Under the pieces are notes generated by a model that was given only the letters and a program-made list of their open reading frames with translations, did not search any database and was not told the DNA's origin. The position numbers and the translations under genes are program-made. Source: Microcella alkalica (lineage in GTDB: Bacteria; Actinomycetota; Actinomycetes; Actinomycetales; Microbacteriaceae). From it: a stretch of DNA of 64,000 nt. This document shows, one piece after another, positions 7,619-17,056 of the stretch. Position 1 is the first letter of the stretch. Each line of letters opens with the position of its first letter. The stretch is from assembly GCF_014595885.1 (NCBI RefSeq), contig NZ_JABUKC010000001.1, forward strand, positions 1 through 64,000, read 5' to 3'.

Positions 7619-9958
7619 ATGACCACCACCGCCACCCCCAGCACGAGCGGGCAGCCCACCCCGGCGAGCACCGCCCCCGAGCTACAGCTCGACCTCGTCG
7701 GCATGACGTGCGCCTCGTGCGCCAACCGCATCGAACGCGGGCTCAACAAGCTGCCCGGCGTGGAGGCGACCGTCAACTACGCCACCGAGCGCGCCACCGT
7801 GCGGCTCGCGCCCGACGCGGCCGCGGCAGCGGATGCGCGGCTCGACCCCGACGCGCTCGTCGCGGCGGTCGAGAAGGCCGGGTACCGGGCGTCGCTCGTC
7901 GTCCCTCGCAGCGCGAGCGCAGCATCCGCCGCCCCCGGATCGGGCTCGGCCGAGGCCGGCGCCGCCGGCGAGGCGCGCCCCGACGCGCTCGCGGCGCTGA
8001 AACAGCGGCTGCTCATCTCGACCGCGCTGACGGTGCCGGTGCTGCTGATGTCGATGATCCCGGCGCTGCAGTTCACGTACTGGCAGTGGCTCGCCCTCAC
8101 CCTCGCGGCGCCCGTCGCCGTGTGGGGGGCGTGGCCGTTCCACCGGGCCGCGGCCGTCAACGCGCGGCACCTCAACGCCACCATGGACACCCTGATCTCG
8201 GTCGGCGTCTCGGCGGCGTTCCTCTGGTCGCTGTACGCGCTCTTCTTCGGCGAGGCCGGCATGCCCGGCATGACGATGACGCTGCAGCTGCTCGGCACGC
8301 CCGAGGCCGGCGCCCACGAGATCTACCTCGAGGTCGCCGCGGCCGTGACCGTGTTCATCCTGCTCGGCCGCTACCTCGAGGCCCGCGCCAAGCGCGACTC
8401 GAGCGCCGCGCTCAACGCCCTGCTCGACCTCGCCGCGCGCGACGCCGCCGTGCTGCGCGACGGCGTCGAGGTGCGCGTGCCCATCGACCAGCTGCAGCTC
8501 AACGACCGCTTCGTCGTGCGCCCCGGCGAGAAGATCGCCACCGACGGCGTCGTCGTCGAGGGCACGTCGACCGTCGACGCCTCGCTGCTCACGGGCGAGA
8601 GCGTGCCCGTCGACGTCGAGGTCGACAGCCGCGTCGTCGGCGGCACCATCAACGTCTCCGGCCGCATCGTCGTCGAGGCCTCGCGCATCGGCGCCGACAC
8701 CGAGCTCGCCCGCCTCGCCCGCCTGGTCGAGGAGGCGCAGACCGGCAAGGCGCAGGTCCAGCGCCTCGCCGACCGCGTCTCGGGCGTCTTCGTGCCGATC
8801 GTGTTCGTGCTCGCGCTCGGCACGCTGCTCGGCTGGGTGCTGCTGAACGGGTCGATCGAGATCGCCTTCACCGCCGCCGTCGCGACGCTCATCATCGCCT
8901 GCCCGTGCGCGCTCGGCCTTGCCACACCGACAGCGCTGCTCGTCGGCACCGGTCGCGGCTCGCAGCTGGGCATCCTCATCAAGGGGCCCCAGGTGCTCGA
9001 GAGCACCCGCCGCATCGACACCGTCGTGCTCGACAAGACCGGCACCGTGACCACCGGGCACATGGAGGTGAGCGCCGTGGTGCCTGCGTCGGGAATCTCG
9101 GCCACCGACCTGCTGACCTTCGCCGCCGCCGCCGAGGAGGGCAGCGAGCACCCGCTCGCCCGCGCCGTCGTCGACCACGCGCGCGCCACGGGCACCGCGC
9201 TGCCTCGCGCGTCGGAGTTCGCCTCGCACGCCGGGCTCGGCGTCACCGCCGTCGTCGACGGACGGGCGGTCGCCGTCGGCCGTGCGTCGTGGCTCGCCTC
9301 CGAGTGGGCGATCGAGGTGCCGGATGCCGCGCTCGCGCCGCACGAAGCACAGGGCTCCACCCCCATCGCCGTCGCGATCGACGGAGCCTTCGCCGGCGTC
9401 GTCGTGCTCGCCGACGAGCTCAAGCCGACGTCGCGGCTCGCGGTCGCGCGGCTGCGCGAGCTCGGCCTCGAGCCGGTGCTGCTCACGGGTGACAACGCCG
9501 GAGCGGCCGCGGCCGTGGGCTCTGCGCTCGGCATCACGGATGTGCGGGCCGGGGTGACGCCGGCGGGCAAGCTCGAGGTGATCCGGTCGTTGCAGGCGTC
9601 CGGTCGCGTGGTCGCGATGGTCGGCGACGGGGTCAACGACGCGGCGGCGCTCGCGGCGGCCGACCTGGGCATCGCGATGGGCGGCGGCACCGACGCCGCG
9701 ATCGCCGCGTCGGACCTCACGATCGTCTCCGGCGACTTGGCTCTCGTGGCCGACGGCATCCGGTTGGCGCGCCGCACGCTGCGCACCATCATCGGCAACC
9801 TCTTCTGGGCCTTCGGGTACAACGTCGCGGCGATCCCCGTCGCGATGCTCGGGCTGCTCAACCCGCTGCTCGCGGGGCTCGCCATGGCGTTCTCGAGCGT
9901 GTTCGTGGTGACGAACTCGCTGCGGCTGCGGTCGTTCCGGCCGCTGCCGCGGCCGTAG
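7619..9958 (+). CDS. copA: Copper-exporting P1B-type ATPase CopA
   Basis: The 779-aa heavy-metal P-type ATPase pumps Cu(I) out of the cytoplasm. It has one N-terminal HMA domain (LVGMTCASCANRI, about residues 22-95), a TGES actuator loop (LTGESVPV), the transmembrane metal motif C428-P429-C430, the phosphorylated Asp472 in DKTGT, the HP motif in GSEHPLA and the hinge GDGVNDAAAL. The CPC motif supports the Cu/Ag subclass. It sits 14 nt after the DUF305 lipoprotein under the same CsoR-like promoter. It is convergent with the GMC oxidoreductase. Confidence 0.95.
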   Translation: MTTTATPSTSGQPTPASTAPELQLDLVGMTCASCANRIERGLNKLPGVEATVNYATERATVRLAPDAAAAADARLDPDALVAAVEKAGYRASLVVPRSASAASAAPGSGSAEAGAAGEARPDALAALKQRLLISTALTVPVLLMSMIPALQFTYWQWLALTLAAPVAVWGAWPFHRAAAVNARHLNATMDTLISVGVSAAFLWSLYALFFGEAGMPGMTMTLQLLGTPEAGAHEIYLEVAAAVTVFILLGRYLEARAKRDSSAALNALLDLAARDAAVLRDGVEVRVPIDQLQLNDRFVVRPGEKIATDGVVVEGTSTVDASLLTGESVPVDVEVDSRVVGGTINVSGRIVVEASRIGADTELARLARLVEEAQTGKAQVQRLADRVSGVFVPIVFVLALGTLLGWVLLNGSIEIAFTAAVATLIIACPCALGLATPTALLVGTGRGSQLGILIKGPQVLESTRRIDTVVLDKTGTVTTGHMEVSAVVPASGISATDLLTFAAAAEEGSEHPLARAVVDHARATGTALPRASEFASHAGLGVTAVVDGRAVAVGRASWLASEWAIEVPDAALAPHEAQGSTPIAVAIDGAFAGVVVLADELKPTSRLAVARLRELGLEPVLLTGDNAGAAAAVGSALGITDVRAGVTPAGKLEVIRSLQASGRVVAMVGDGVNDAAALAAADLGIAMGGGTDAAIAASDLTIVSGDLALVADGIRLARRTLRTIIGNLFWAFGYNVAAIPVAMLGLLNPLLAGLAMAFSSVFVVTNSLRLRSFRPLPRP

Positions 9959-9994
9959 GGCGGGGCGGAGCGCCGCGGTGCGGGCCGGGGCGGG

Positions 9995-11773
9995 CTAGCG
10001 CGGCTGCGGCTCCGCCGCACGCACGCGCGGCATCGGCAGGGCGACCGGCGCGCCCGGGAGGCGCAGCTCGCCGACCGCGCCGGCCGGCACCACGGGCGAC
10101 CGCGGGGGCACGGGCGGCAGCGGCACGTAGGCGGCGCCGAGCGGCGGGCGAGCATCCGCCTCGCCGCGATTCGGCCACAGGGCGAAGGCGCGCTCCGCCT
10201 GCGCGGCGATCGTGAGCGACGGGTTGACGCCGAGGTTCGCCGAGATCGCCGCGCCGTCGACGACGTGCAGGCCCTCGTGCCCGAACACGCGGTGGTACGG
10301 GTCGACGACGCCGGTCGCGGCGCTGCCGCCGATCGGGCATCCCCCGAGGAAGTGCGCCGTCATGGGCACGTCGAACACCTCGCTGATGCCCGACTGGGCG
10401 AATCCGTTCATGTGCTGCGCCATGAGCCCGTAGGCCTCGTTCGCCTCGGGGATGAACGTCGGGTTCGGTTCGCCGTGCCCCTGCTCCGACCGCAAGCGGA
10501 ACCGCCCGAACAGCCCGCGCCCGGCGCGCACCGTGAGCGAGTTGTCGCGGTTCTGCATGACGAGGCCGACGATCGTGCGCTCGCTCCAGCTGCCGAGTCC
10601 GACGATCATCGAGGCGACGCGGGCGGGGTGGCGCAGCAGCTGGCCGATCCACAGCAGCCAGCGCGGCGTGCGCCGACCGCCCGGAACCGCGAGCGTCGCG
10701 AGCAGTGCGAGAGCGTTCGAGCCGTGGCCGTAGCGACAGGGCTCGATGTGCGTGTGCTCGTCGGGGTGGATCGACGACGTGATCGCGACGCCGCGGGTGA
10801 AGTCGACGCCGCGCGCGTGGCGCAGGGCGGTGGATGCTCCGCCGAGGGCCTCCGAGTTCGTGCGGGTCAGCTCGCCCAGCCGATCGGAGATGCCCGGCAG
10901 GTGCCCCTCGGCCTTCATGCGGTGCAGCAGCTGCTGGGTGCCCCAGGCTCCCGCGGCGACGACGACCTGATCGGCCGTGAGCGTGCGCTCGGTGCGACGG
11001 CCCTTGCCGGTGCGGCGCGTGGTCACCGCGTACCCGCCGCCGGGCCTCGGGGCGACCCGGGTGACCGTCGTGAGCGGCCGCACCTCGGCGCCCGCCGACT
11101 CGGCCAGATGCAGGTAGTTCTTCACGAGCGTGTTCTTCGCGTCGTGCCGGCAGCCCGTCATGCACTCGCCGCACTCGCGGCAGCCGCGCCGCGCCGGACC
11201 GGCGCCGCCGAAGTACGGGTCGGGCGACTCGACGCCCGCGCCCTCGCCGAAGTACACCCCGACCGGCGTGAGGTGGAAGCTGTCGGCGACGCCCAGGTCG
11301 GCCGCGACCTTGCGCATGACCTCGTCGGCGGGCGTGACGGTTGGGTTCATCGCCACGCCGAGCATGCGGCTCGCCTGGTCGTAGTACGGGTCGAGCTCGG
11401 CCTTCCAGTCGGTGATGTGCGCCCACTGCCGGTCGGTGAAGAACGCGTCGCTCGCCGGCCGGTAGAGCGTGTTCGCGTAGACGAGCGAGCCGCCGCCGAC
11501 GCCGGCCCCGGCGAGGATCATGACGTCGTCGAGCAGGTGGATGCGCTGGATGCCCAGCAGGCCGAGTCTCGGCGCCCAGAAGAACCGCTTGAGATCCCAC
11601 GAGGTGCGGGCGAACTCGTCGTCCGCGAAGCGGCGGCCCGCCTCGAGCACCGTCACGCGGTAGCCCTTCTCGACCAGGCGCAGGGCGGCGACCGAGCCGC
11701 CGAAGCCGGAGCCGATGACGATGACGTCGTGGTGGTCGGGCGACTCGTCCGTGCGCGTGCGTGCGTCGAGCAT
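9995..11773 (-). CDS. GMC oxidoreductase, cholesterol-oxidase-like, with Cys cluster
   Basis: The 592-aa flavoenzyme has an FAD motif GSGFGG at residues 21-26, the AGAGVGGGSLVYAN substrate/FAD segment and the C-terminal GLHVVDGAAISANLGVNPSLT signature of GMC oxidoreductases, closest in style to actinobacterial cholesterol-oxidase-like proteins. An inserted C198-x2-C201-x2-C204-x3-C208 motif resembles a [4Fe-4S] ferredoxin site, suggesting electron transfer rather than a plain oxidase. It starts 3 nt after an aldehyde dehydrogenase gene, so oxidation of an alcohol or sterol to aldehyde and acid is plausible. No signal peptide is visible and the substrate is unknown. Confidence 0.85.
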   Translation of the reverse strand: MLDARTRTDESPDHHDVIVIGSGFGGSVAALRLVEKGYRVTVLEAGRRFADDEFARTSWDLKRFFWAPRLGLLGIQRIHLLDDVMILAGAGVGGGSLVYANTLYRPASDAFFTDRQWAHITDWKAELDPYYDQASRMLGVAMNPTVTPADEVMRKVAADLGVADSFHLTPVGVYFGEGAGVESPDPYFGGAGPARRGCRECGECMTGCRHDAKNTLVKNYLHLAESAGAEVRPLTTVTRVAPRPGGGYAVTTRRTGKGRRTERTLTADQVVVAAGAWGTQQLLHRMKAEGHLPGISDRLGELTRTNSEALGGASTALRHARGVDFTRGVAITSSIHPDEHTHIEPCRYGHGSNALALLATLAVPGGRRTPRWLLWIGQLLRHPARVASMIVGLGSWSERTIVGLVMQNRDNSLTVRAGRGLFGRFRLRSEQGHGEPNPTFIPEANEAYGLMAQHMNGFAQSGISEVFDVPMTAHFLGGCPIGGSAATGVVDPYHRVFGHEGLHVVDGAAISANLGVNPSLTIAAQAERAFALWPNRGEADARPPLGAAYVPLPPVPPRSPVVPAGAVGELRLPGAPVALPMPRVRAAEPQPR

Positions 11774-11776
11774 CCG

Positions 11777-13528
11777 CTAACCCCTCACGTAGCTGGCGAT
11801 CGTGGCGACCGCGGCGGGCACGGCGGCGGGGGAGTCGTCGGCGGCGAAGCGGGTCAGGCGCTCGGCCGTGACGTGCGCGGTGCGGTTGTCGACCGACCAC
11901 AGCGGCGTCGGCGACGGGCGCCACGGGCCGTGGCCGACCGTGCGCTCGACGTGCTCGGGGTCGAGCAGCAGCGCGTTGTGCACGACGCCGATGCCGCTGC
12001 CGACGTCGTGGATCTCGTGGCCGGGGAACGCGCCCCACGTCGCACCCGGCATGCCGAAGAGCGGGCCGACCCAGCAGTTGACGCCGACCGTGCCGTACTC
12101 CAAGCGCGAGACCGCGGCGTCGAGGGCGGGGCCGAGCGCGGCGTGCGTGCGGGGGTGCACGACCAGGCCCGCGCCGAGCGTGCCGGCGAGGCGCTCGTTG
12201 CAGACGGTGACTGCGGCGTCGAGGAACGCGGCCGGCTCGGCCGAGCCCGGCACGCGCACGACGCCGAGCACGGGGCCAAATACCTCGGTCGTGAACAGCG
12301 GCTCGGCGTCGTCGGCGGGGTCGAGGTGGTCGACGAGGGCGCGGGCGGCGGCCGGGTCGCCGCCGAGGTCGAGCGCGTCGGGGTGATGAGCGACGGCGGC
12401 GGCGCGGCGCTCGGCGGCGCCGGGGTAGTAGGCGGGGCGGGTCGGAGCGGCGGCGAGGTGCCCGCGCAGCATCGCCACGAGCGCGTCGGCGTGCGCCCAC
12501 TCGGCCGGGATCACGACGAGCTGCGTCGCGATGCAGTTGAAGCCCGAGTTGTGCAGACGCTCGGTCGCGATGCCGCGCGCGACGGCGTCGAGGTCGGCGT
12601 CGCTCCAGTCGTCGCGGCCCTTCGCCGCACGCGCGCCCCCCGGCACGACGATGACCGGGCCGACGCCGCCGAGCTCGCTCGTGATCGGCTTGTCGAGCAG
12701 GGGGCGCTGCTCGCGTCGACGCTGCTCGTGCTCGGCTCCGGTGCCGTAGACGATCGCGTCGTGGCTCGCGCGGCTGCCGGTGATGTGCACGCGGTCGACC
12801 TGCGGGTGGTGGATGAGCGCCTGGCCGACCCGGGCATCCCCCTCGATGATGCGCACCAGATCGCGCTCGATCGCGGGGGCGAAGGCGGCGCGCAGCGCGT
12901 CGCCGACGGCCGCGTTGACGGGGTTGAGCTTGACGATCGCCGCGCTCGCCTCCTGGTACAACGCCGTCAGCACGTCGAGGGCGGGGATGCCCGTGATGTT
13001 GCCGGCGCCCAGCACCGCCGTGATCGTCGGGGCGCGCTCCGCATCGCGCAGGGCCCGCGCGACGCCCTCGCGCGCCTCGGCCAGGCTCACGCCGGGGCGC
13101 AGCCAGACGTCGGCGGAGTAGCCGGCGAGCACAACGTCCTTCACGGTGTACGGGAACGCTCGGATCGCGACCCGCCCCCGCGGCGCTCGCCGCAGCCGCC
13201 GCTCGGTGAGGGGCGTGCCGCCGGCCTCGATCGTGCGCAGCGTCTTCTCGAGCGCACTGGTGGCGCTGATGACGGCATAGGGGCCGCTCGACCACTCCTC
13301 GCCCGCGGCCGGGGTCGCCGGGTCGATGCGCTTCACGGCGCACGCAGCGGCCACCCAATCGGCCGCGGCGGCGGCAGTGCTGCGGCGCAGCTCGCGCAGC
13401 AGGGCACGCTTCTCGGCGAGGCTGCTCGCGACCCAGGCGGCGGCGCCGGCGCGCAGCGCGTCGAGGTCGGCATCGAGGGCGCTCGGCAGGGCGAGCGGGG
13501 TCGCCCCGGTCTGGTCCGCCACACCCAT
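11777..13528 (-). CDS. Aldehyde dehydrogenase family protein
   Basis: The 583-aa protein belongs to the NAD(P)-dependent aldehyde dehydrogenase superfamily. Visible elements are the cofactor-binding VLGAGNITGIPALDVL region, HITGS, the general-base glutamate in TSELGGVGPVIV, the catalytic cysteine in NSGFNCIATQ and the TTEVFGPVLGVV segment. It is longer than the usual 480-500 aa, with an extended N-terminus and a tail. The ATG at 13528 is chosen because the family-like sequence begins just after it; an open frame continues upstream but is a shadow of the divergent gene. It is first in an operon with the GMC oxidoreductase. Confidence 0.86.
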   Translation of the reverse strand: MGVADQTGATPLALPSALDADLDALRAGAAAWVASSLAEKRALLRELRRSTAAAAADWVAAACAVKRIDPATPAAGEEWSSGPYAVISATSALEKTLRTIEAGGTPLTERRLRRAPRGRVAIRAFPYTVKDVVLAGYSADVWLRPGVSLAEAREGVARALRDAERAPTITAVLGAGNITGIPALDVLTALYQEASAAIVKLNPVNAAVGDALRAAFAPAIERDLVRIIEGDARVGQALIHHPQVDRVHITGSRASHDAIVYGTGAEHEQRRREQRPLLDKPITSELGGVGPVIVVPGGARAAKGRDDWSDADLDAVARGIATERLHNSGFNCIATQLVVIPAEWAHADALVAMLRGHLAAAPTRPAYYPGAAERRAAAVAHHPDALDLGGDPAAARALVDHLDPADDAEPLFTTEVFGPVLGVVRVPGSAEPAAFLDAAVTVCNERLAGTLGAGLVVHPRTHAALGPALDAAVSRLEYGTVGVNCWVGPLFGMPGATWGAFPGHEIHDVGSGIGVVHNALLLDPEHVERTVGHGPWRPSPTPLWSVDNRTAHVTAERLTRFAADDSPAAVPAAVATIASYVRG

Positions 13529-13675
13529 GACGCCTCGTCCTTCCCTCGCCGCACGCCGTCGTGCGCGACTGGGTCGAGCGTACGACGCGGTGGGGCGCGT
13601 CGGAGCACTCCCGCCTCCACCCCTTACCGCCGACGACCTGGACGCCCCCGAAGCCCCGCGTGGCAGGATGCGCGC

Positions 13676-14731
13676 ATGCCCCGCATCGCCGCCGTCGCGC
13701 CTGTGCTGCCCGAGAACGTGCACGAGCAGCGCGAGATCACGGCGGCGCTCGCCGACCGGCTCGCGGGCGACACCGCCGCGCGCTCGGTGCTCGAGCGCGT
13801 GCACGCCGCGAGCGGCATCACGCGGCGGCACCTCGCCCTGCCGCTCGATCGGTACGCAGACCTCGACTCGTTCAGCGAGACCAACGCCCTGTTCGTCGAG
13901 CTGGCGATGCCCCTCGTCGAGCGGGCCGTGCGGGCGGCGCTCGACAGCGCTGGGCTCGCGCCGGCCGACGTCGATCACCTCTTCTTCACGACCGTCACGG
14001 GCGTGCAGGCTCCCTCGCTCGACGCGCTGCTGGCGACCTCGATGGGGTTCCGCCCCGACCTCAAGCGCGTGCCGAGTTTCGGGCTGGGCTGCGTCGCCGG
14101 CGCCGCCGGGATCGCGCGCGTCGCCGACTACCTCGCCGGGCATCCCACCGGGGTCGCGCTGCTCGTGAGCGTCGAGCTGTGCTCGCTGACGCTGCAGTGG
14201 GGCGACCAGTCGATGGCGAACGTCGTCGGCACCGGCATCTTCGGCGACGGGGCCGCGGCGGTCGTGATGGTGGGTGACGAGCATCCGCTCGCCGCTCGTC
14301 GCGGGGCCGACGTCGTCGCCACCCGCAGCGCCCTCTACCCCGACAGCGCCGAGATGATCGGCTGGCAGATCGGCGCGAGCGGCTTCACCCTCATGCTCGC
14401 CGCCGGCGTGCCCGCGCTCATCGACGGGCACTTCGCGGCCGGCGTCGACGAGCTGCTCGCGGCCGAGGGGCTGACCCGCGACGACGTCGACCGGTGGATC
14501 GCCCACCCGGGCGGCCCGCGCATCCTCGAATCGTTCACGGCCGCGCTCGACTTGCCGCCGGCCGCCCTCGACGCCTCGTGGCAGGTCATGGCGCGCACCG
14601 GCAACCTGTCGTCGGCCGCCGTGCTGCACGTGCTCGCCGAGGTCGGCGACCAGCCGGCCGGCACCCGCGCCGTGCTCTTCGCCCTCGGCCCCGGCGTCAC
14701 CGCCGAGCTCGTCCTCCTGGAGTGGTCATGA
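13676..14731 (+). CDS. Type III polyketide synthase (chalcone/alkylpyrone synthase family)
   Basis: The 351-aa homodimeric ketosynthase would condense an acyl-CoA starter with malonyl-CoA units to give pyrones or resorcinols. The Cys-His-Asn triad is present: C139 in SFGLGCVAGAAG, H277 in WIAHPGG and N310 in RTGNLSS. The length is typical. CAGGAT (13664-13669) 6 nt before the ATG is a candidate leaderless -10. It overlaps an ICMT-like methyltransferase by 4 nt, and an FAD monooxygenase follows. In Bacillus the paired BpsA (type III PKS) and BpsB (ICMT-like) make alkylpyrone methyl ethers, which supports a similar product here. Confidence 0.93.
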   Translation: MPRIAAVAPVLPENVHEQREITAALADRLAGDTAARSVLERVHAASGITRRHLALPLDRYADLDSFSETNALFVELAMPLVERAVRAALDSAGLAPADVDHLFFTTVTGVQAPSLDALLATSMGFRPDLKRVPSFGLGCVAGAAGIARVADYLAGHPTGVALLVSVELCSLTLQWGDQSMANVVGTGIFGDGAAAVVMVGDEHPLAARRGADVVATRSALYPDSAEMIGWQIGASGFTLMLAAGVPALIDGHFAAGVDELLAAEGLTRDDVDRWIAHPGGPRILESFTAALDLPPAALDASWQVMARTGNLSSAAVLHVLAEVGDQPAGTRAVLFALGPGVTAELVLLEWS

Positions 14732-15261
14732 GCGTCATCCTCTACTCGCTGCTCGTGCTCGCCACCGGCGTCGAGCGCCTCGTCGAGCTCGTCATCTCGA
14801 AGCGGCACGCCGCGGCCGCCTTCGCGCGCGGCGGCGTCGAGCACGGGCAGCGGCACTTCCCCTTCATGGTCGCCCTGCATACGGGGCTGCTCGTCGCGTG
14901 CATCGCCGAGGTCGTACTGCTCGACCGCCCCTTCATCGGCGCGCTCGGGTGGCCCATGCTCGTCATCGCGCTGCTGTGCCAGGCGGGCCGGTACTGGGTG
15001 ATCGCCTCGCTCGGCGAGCAGTGGAACACGCGCGTCATCGTCGTGCCCGGCGCAGCGCGCGTCACCCGCGGGCCGTACCGGTTCGCCTGGCTGCGGCACC
15101 CCAACTACTGGATCGTCGCCATCGAGGGCATCGCCCTGCCGCTCGTGCACACCGCGTGGCTGACCGCGATCGTCTTCACCGTGCTCAACGCCGTGCTGCT
15201 GCTCGGCTTCCGCATCCCCGTCGAGAACCGGGCGCTGAGCGCTCTGCGAACTCCCGCATGA
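14728..15261 (+). CDS. Isoprenylcysteine carboxyl methyltransferase-like (BpsB/YpbQ type)
   Basis: The 177-aa membrane protein has about four hydrophobic segments and the ICMT-family signature VTRGPYRFAWLRHPNYW followed by GFRIPVENRAL, which binds S-adenosylmethionine. The ATG at 14728 overlaps the polyketide synthase stop (ATGA). Proteins of this type next to type III PKSs O-methylate alkylpyrones or alkylresorcinols, so a tailoring role is a strong contextual inference rather than protein methylation. Confidence 0.87.
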   Translation: MSVILYSLLVLATGVERLVELVISKRHAAAAFARGGVEHGQRHFPFMVALHTGLLVACIAEVVLLDRPFIGALGWPMLVIALLCQAGRYWVIASLGEQWNTRVIVVPGAARVTRGPYRFAWLRHPNYWIVAIEGIALPLVHTAWLTAIVFTVLNAVLLLGFRIPVENRALSALRTPA

Positions 15262-15295
15262 TGCACTTTCGGCACCGCAGTGTCACACTGAGCGC

Positions 15296-16324
15296 ATGAT
15301 CCCGGCGGACGCCGATGTCGTCATCGCCGGCGGGGGCCCCGTCGGTCTCGCTCTCGCGCTCGAGCTGCACGGCCGGGGCCTCAGCGCGATCGTGCTCGAG
15401 CCGCGCACCGGCGACATCGACAAGGCCTGCGGCGAAGGCCTGATGCCCGGCGCGATCGAGGCGCTCGGCCGACTCGGCGTCGACCCGCCGGGGCATGCGA
15501 TCAGAGGCATACAGTACGAGGATGCCCGTGGCGCGGTCACGCACCGCTACCGCTCGCGAGAGGGACGCGGCGTGCGACGCACGACGCTGAGCGCCCACCT
15601 CCGCGCGGCAGCCGAGGCGCGCGGGGTCGAGCTGCGCCCCGAGCGTGTCGAGCACTTCGTGCACGACGACCTCGGCGTCACCGTCAACGGCCTTCGCGCA
15701 CGCTGGCTCGTCGGGGCCGACGGACTGCATTCCCGCGTGCGCATGGAAGCGGGGCTCGACGACTCGGTGCAGGGCCGTCGCCGGTACGGGCTGCGGCGGC
15801 ACTACCGCGTCGCCCCCTGGAACGACGTCGTCGAAGTCACGTACGGCCCCGACTGGGAGCTCTACGCTACGCCCGTCGACGAGCGCACCGTCGGCGTCGC
15901 CGTGCTCGGGCCCAAGGGCGTCGACCTCGACGCGGCGATCACCGCGCACCCACGGCTTCGCGAGCGTCTCGCCGGCGCCGAGCTCGCCTCCGAGACCCGG
16001 GGCGCCGGCTCGCTGCGGCAGCGCGCCATCACCCGCACTCGCGGGCGCATCGCGCTCGTCGGCGACGCCTCCGGCTACGTCGACGCCATCACCGGTGAGG
16101 GCATGCGCGTCGGCTTCGCGCAGGCGGAGGTGCTCGCGGCCTGCCTCGCGCGCGACGATCTGCCCGCCTACGAGCGGGCGTGGGCGCGCTCGACGCGCGA
16201 CTTCCGGCTGCTGACCGAGGGGCTCGTGCGACTCGCCGGGTCTCCGGCTCGACCGGCCATCGTGCCCGCCGCGCGGGCGATGCCCTGGCTCTTCGGCGCC
16301 GTCGTCGAACGACTCGCTCGCTAG
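15296..16324 (+). CDS. FAD-dependent monooxygenase / geranylgeranyl-reductase-like tailoring enzyme
   Basis: The 342-aa flavoprotein has an N-terminal Rossmann motif (VVIAGGGPVGLALALELHGRG), the middle LVGADGLHSRVR motif (DG-type, para-hydroxybenzoate-hydroxylase fold) and the GRIALVGDASGYVDAITGEG motif. ACGEGLMPGAIEAL is typical of the geranylgeranyl-reductase-like subgroup. CACACT lies 6 nt before the ATG as a possible -10, but the gene starts 34 nt after the methyltransferase and may also be read through. It most likely oxidises or hydroxylates the type III polyketide product. Confidence 0.84.
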   Translation: MIPADADVVIAGGGPVGLALALELHGRGLSAIVLEPRTGDIDKACGEGLMPGAIEALGRLGVDPPGHAIRGIQYEDARGAVTHRYRSREGRGVRRTTLSAHLRAAAEARGVELRPERVEHFVHDDLGVTVNGLRARWLVGADGLHSRVRMEAGLDDSVQGRRRYGLRRHYRVAPWNDVVEVTYGPDWELYATPVDERTVGVAVLGPKGVDLDAAITAHPRLRERLAGAELASETRGAGSLRQRAITRTRGRIALVGDASGYVDAITGEGMRVGFAQAEVLAACLARDDLPAYERAWARSTRDFRLLTEGLVRLAGSPARPAIVPAARAMPWLFGAVVERLAR

Positions 16325-16340
16325 CGCGGCCGGTGGTGGC

Positions 16341-17033
16341 TCAGGCCGCCGGGCGCGCCTTGGCGGGCAGCCCGAGCAGCGATCGCAGCTCGTCCGTCGA
16401 CGAGGCGACGAGCGCCGCCTCGGCGTGCTCGGCATCCGAGCCGTACCCCCACGTCACGGCGATCGTCGGCACGCCATGTGCGGCGGCGCCCTCGATGTCG
16501 TGGATGCGGTCGCCGACCATGACGACGTTGTCGAGGGGCACGTCGAGCTCGCGCAGGCGCCGCAGGGCCTCCTCGACGACGTCGGCCTTCTCGCTGCGGG
16601 TCTCGTCGGCGGAGGCGCCCGTGATGACCGTGAAGCACTGCGCGATCGTGAAGTGCTCGAGCATGAGCGTCGCCGGCAGCTCGGGCTTCGATGTCGCCAG
16701 GCTCAGCGGGATGCCCGCCGCCGCGATCTGCTGCACGAGCGTGCCCATGCCGTCGAAGAGCGTCGCGTCGTAGGCGCCGCGGTCGAGGTACCGTTCGCGG
16801 TAGATGGCGAGGGCGCGGTCGGCGGTGGCCGCATCCATGCCCGCGAGATCGCGGAACGAGTCCATGATCGGTGGGCCCACCCAGCGCAGCAGCTGCTCGT
16901 ATTCCGGAACCGGCATGCCGAGCTGCTCGAAGGTGTACGCGAGCGTGTCGGTGATGCCCGGCGCCGAGTCGGTGATCGTGCCGTCGAGGTCGAGCAGGAT
17001 CGCCGAGAACGGCGGGCGGGGGGTCGGCAGCAT
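16341..17033 (-). CDS. HAD-superfamily phosphatase (phosphoglycolate-phosphatase-like)
   Basis: The 230-aa HAD hydrolase has motif I LLDLDGTITDS, a four-helix cap, motif II/III residues in LATSKPEL, and motif IV VGDRIHDIEGAAAHG followed by TIAVTWGYGS. It resembles Gph/PgmB-like small-molecule phosphatases; the substrate cannot be fixed. A TAGGCT -10 box on the reverse strand (17040-17045) lies 6 nt upstream of the ATG, indicating a leaderless mRNA. It is convergent with the polyketide cluster and downstream of nucS. Confidence 0.88.
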   Translation of the reverse strand: MLPTPRPPFSAILLDLDGTITDSAPGITDTLAYTFEQLGMPVPEYEQLLRWVGPPIMDSFRDLAGMDAATADRALAIYRERYLDRGAYDATLFDGMGTLVQQIAAAGIPLSLATSKPELPATLMLEHFTIAQCFTVITGASADETRSEKADVVEEALRRLRELDVPLDNVVMVGDRIHDIEGAAAHGVPTIAVTWGYGSDAEHAEAALVASSTDELRSLLGLPAKARPAA

Positions 17034-17056
17034 GCCTCGAGCCTAGGCGAGCGCCC

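Noticed and set aside
9858-13358. Very long open frames on the opposite strand or in other frames (for example 9858-13358 and 24753-29069 on the minus strand, 2970-5405 on the plus strand).
   Set aside because: They overlap well-supported genes, are Arg/Ala/Gly-rich low-complexity translations typical of high-GC shadow frames, and contain no family motifs.
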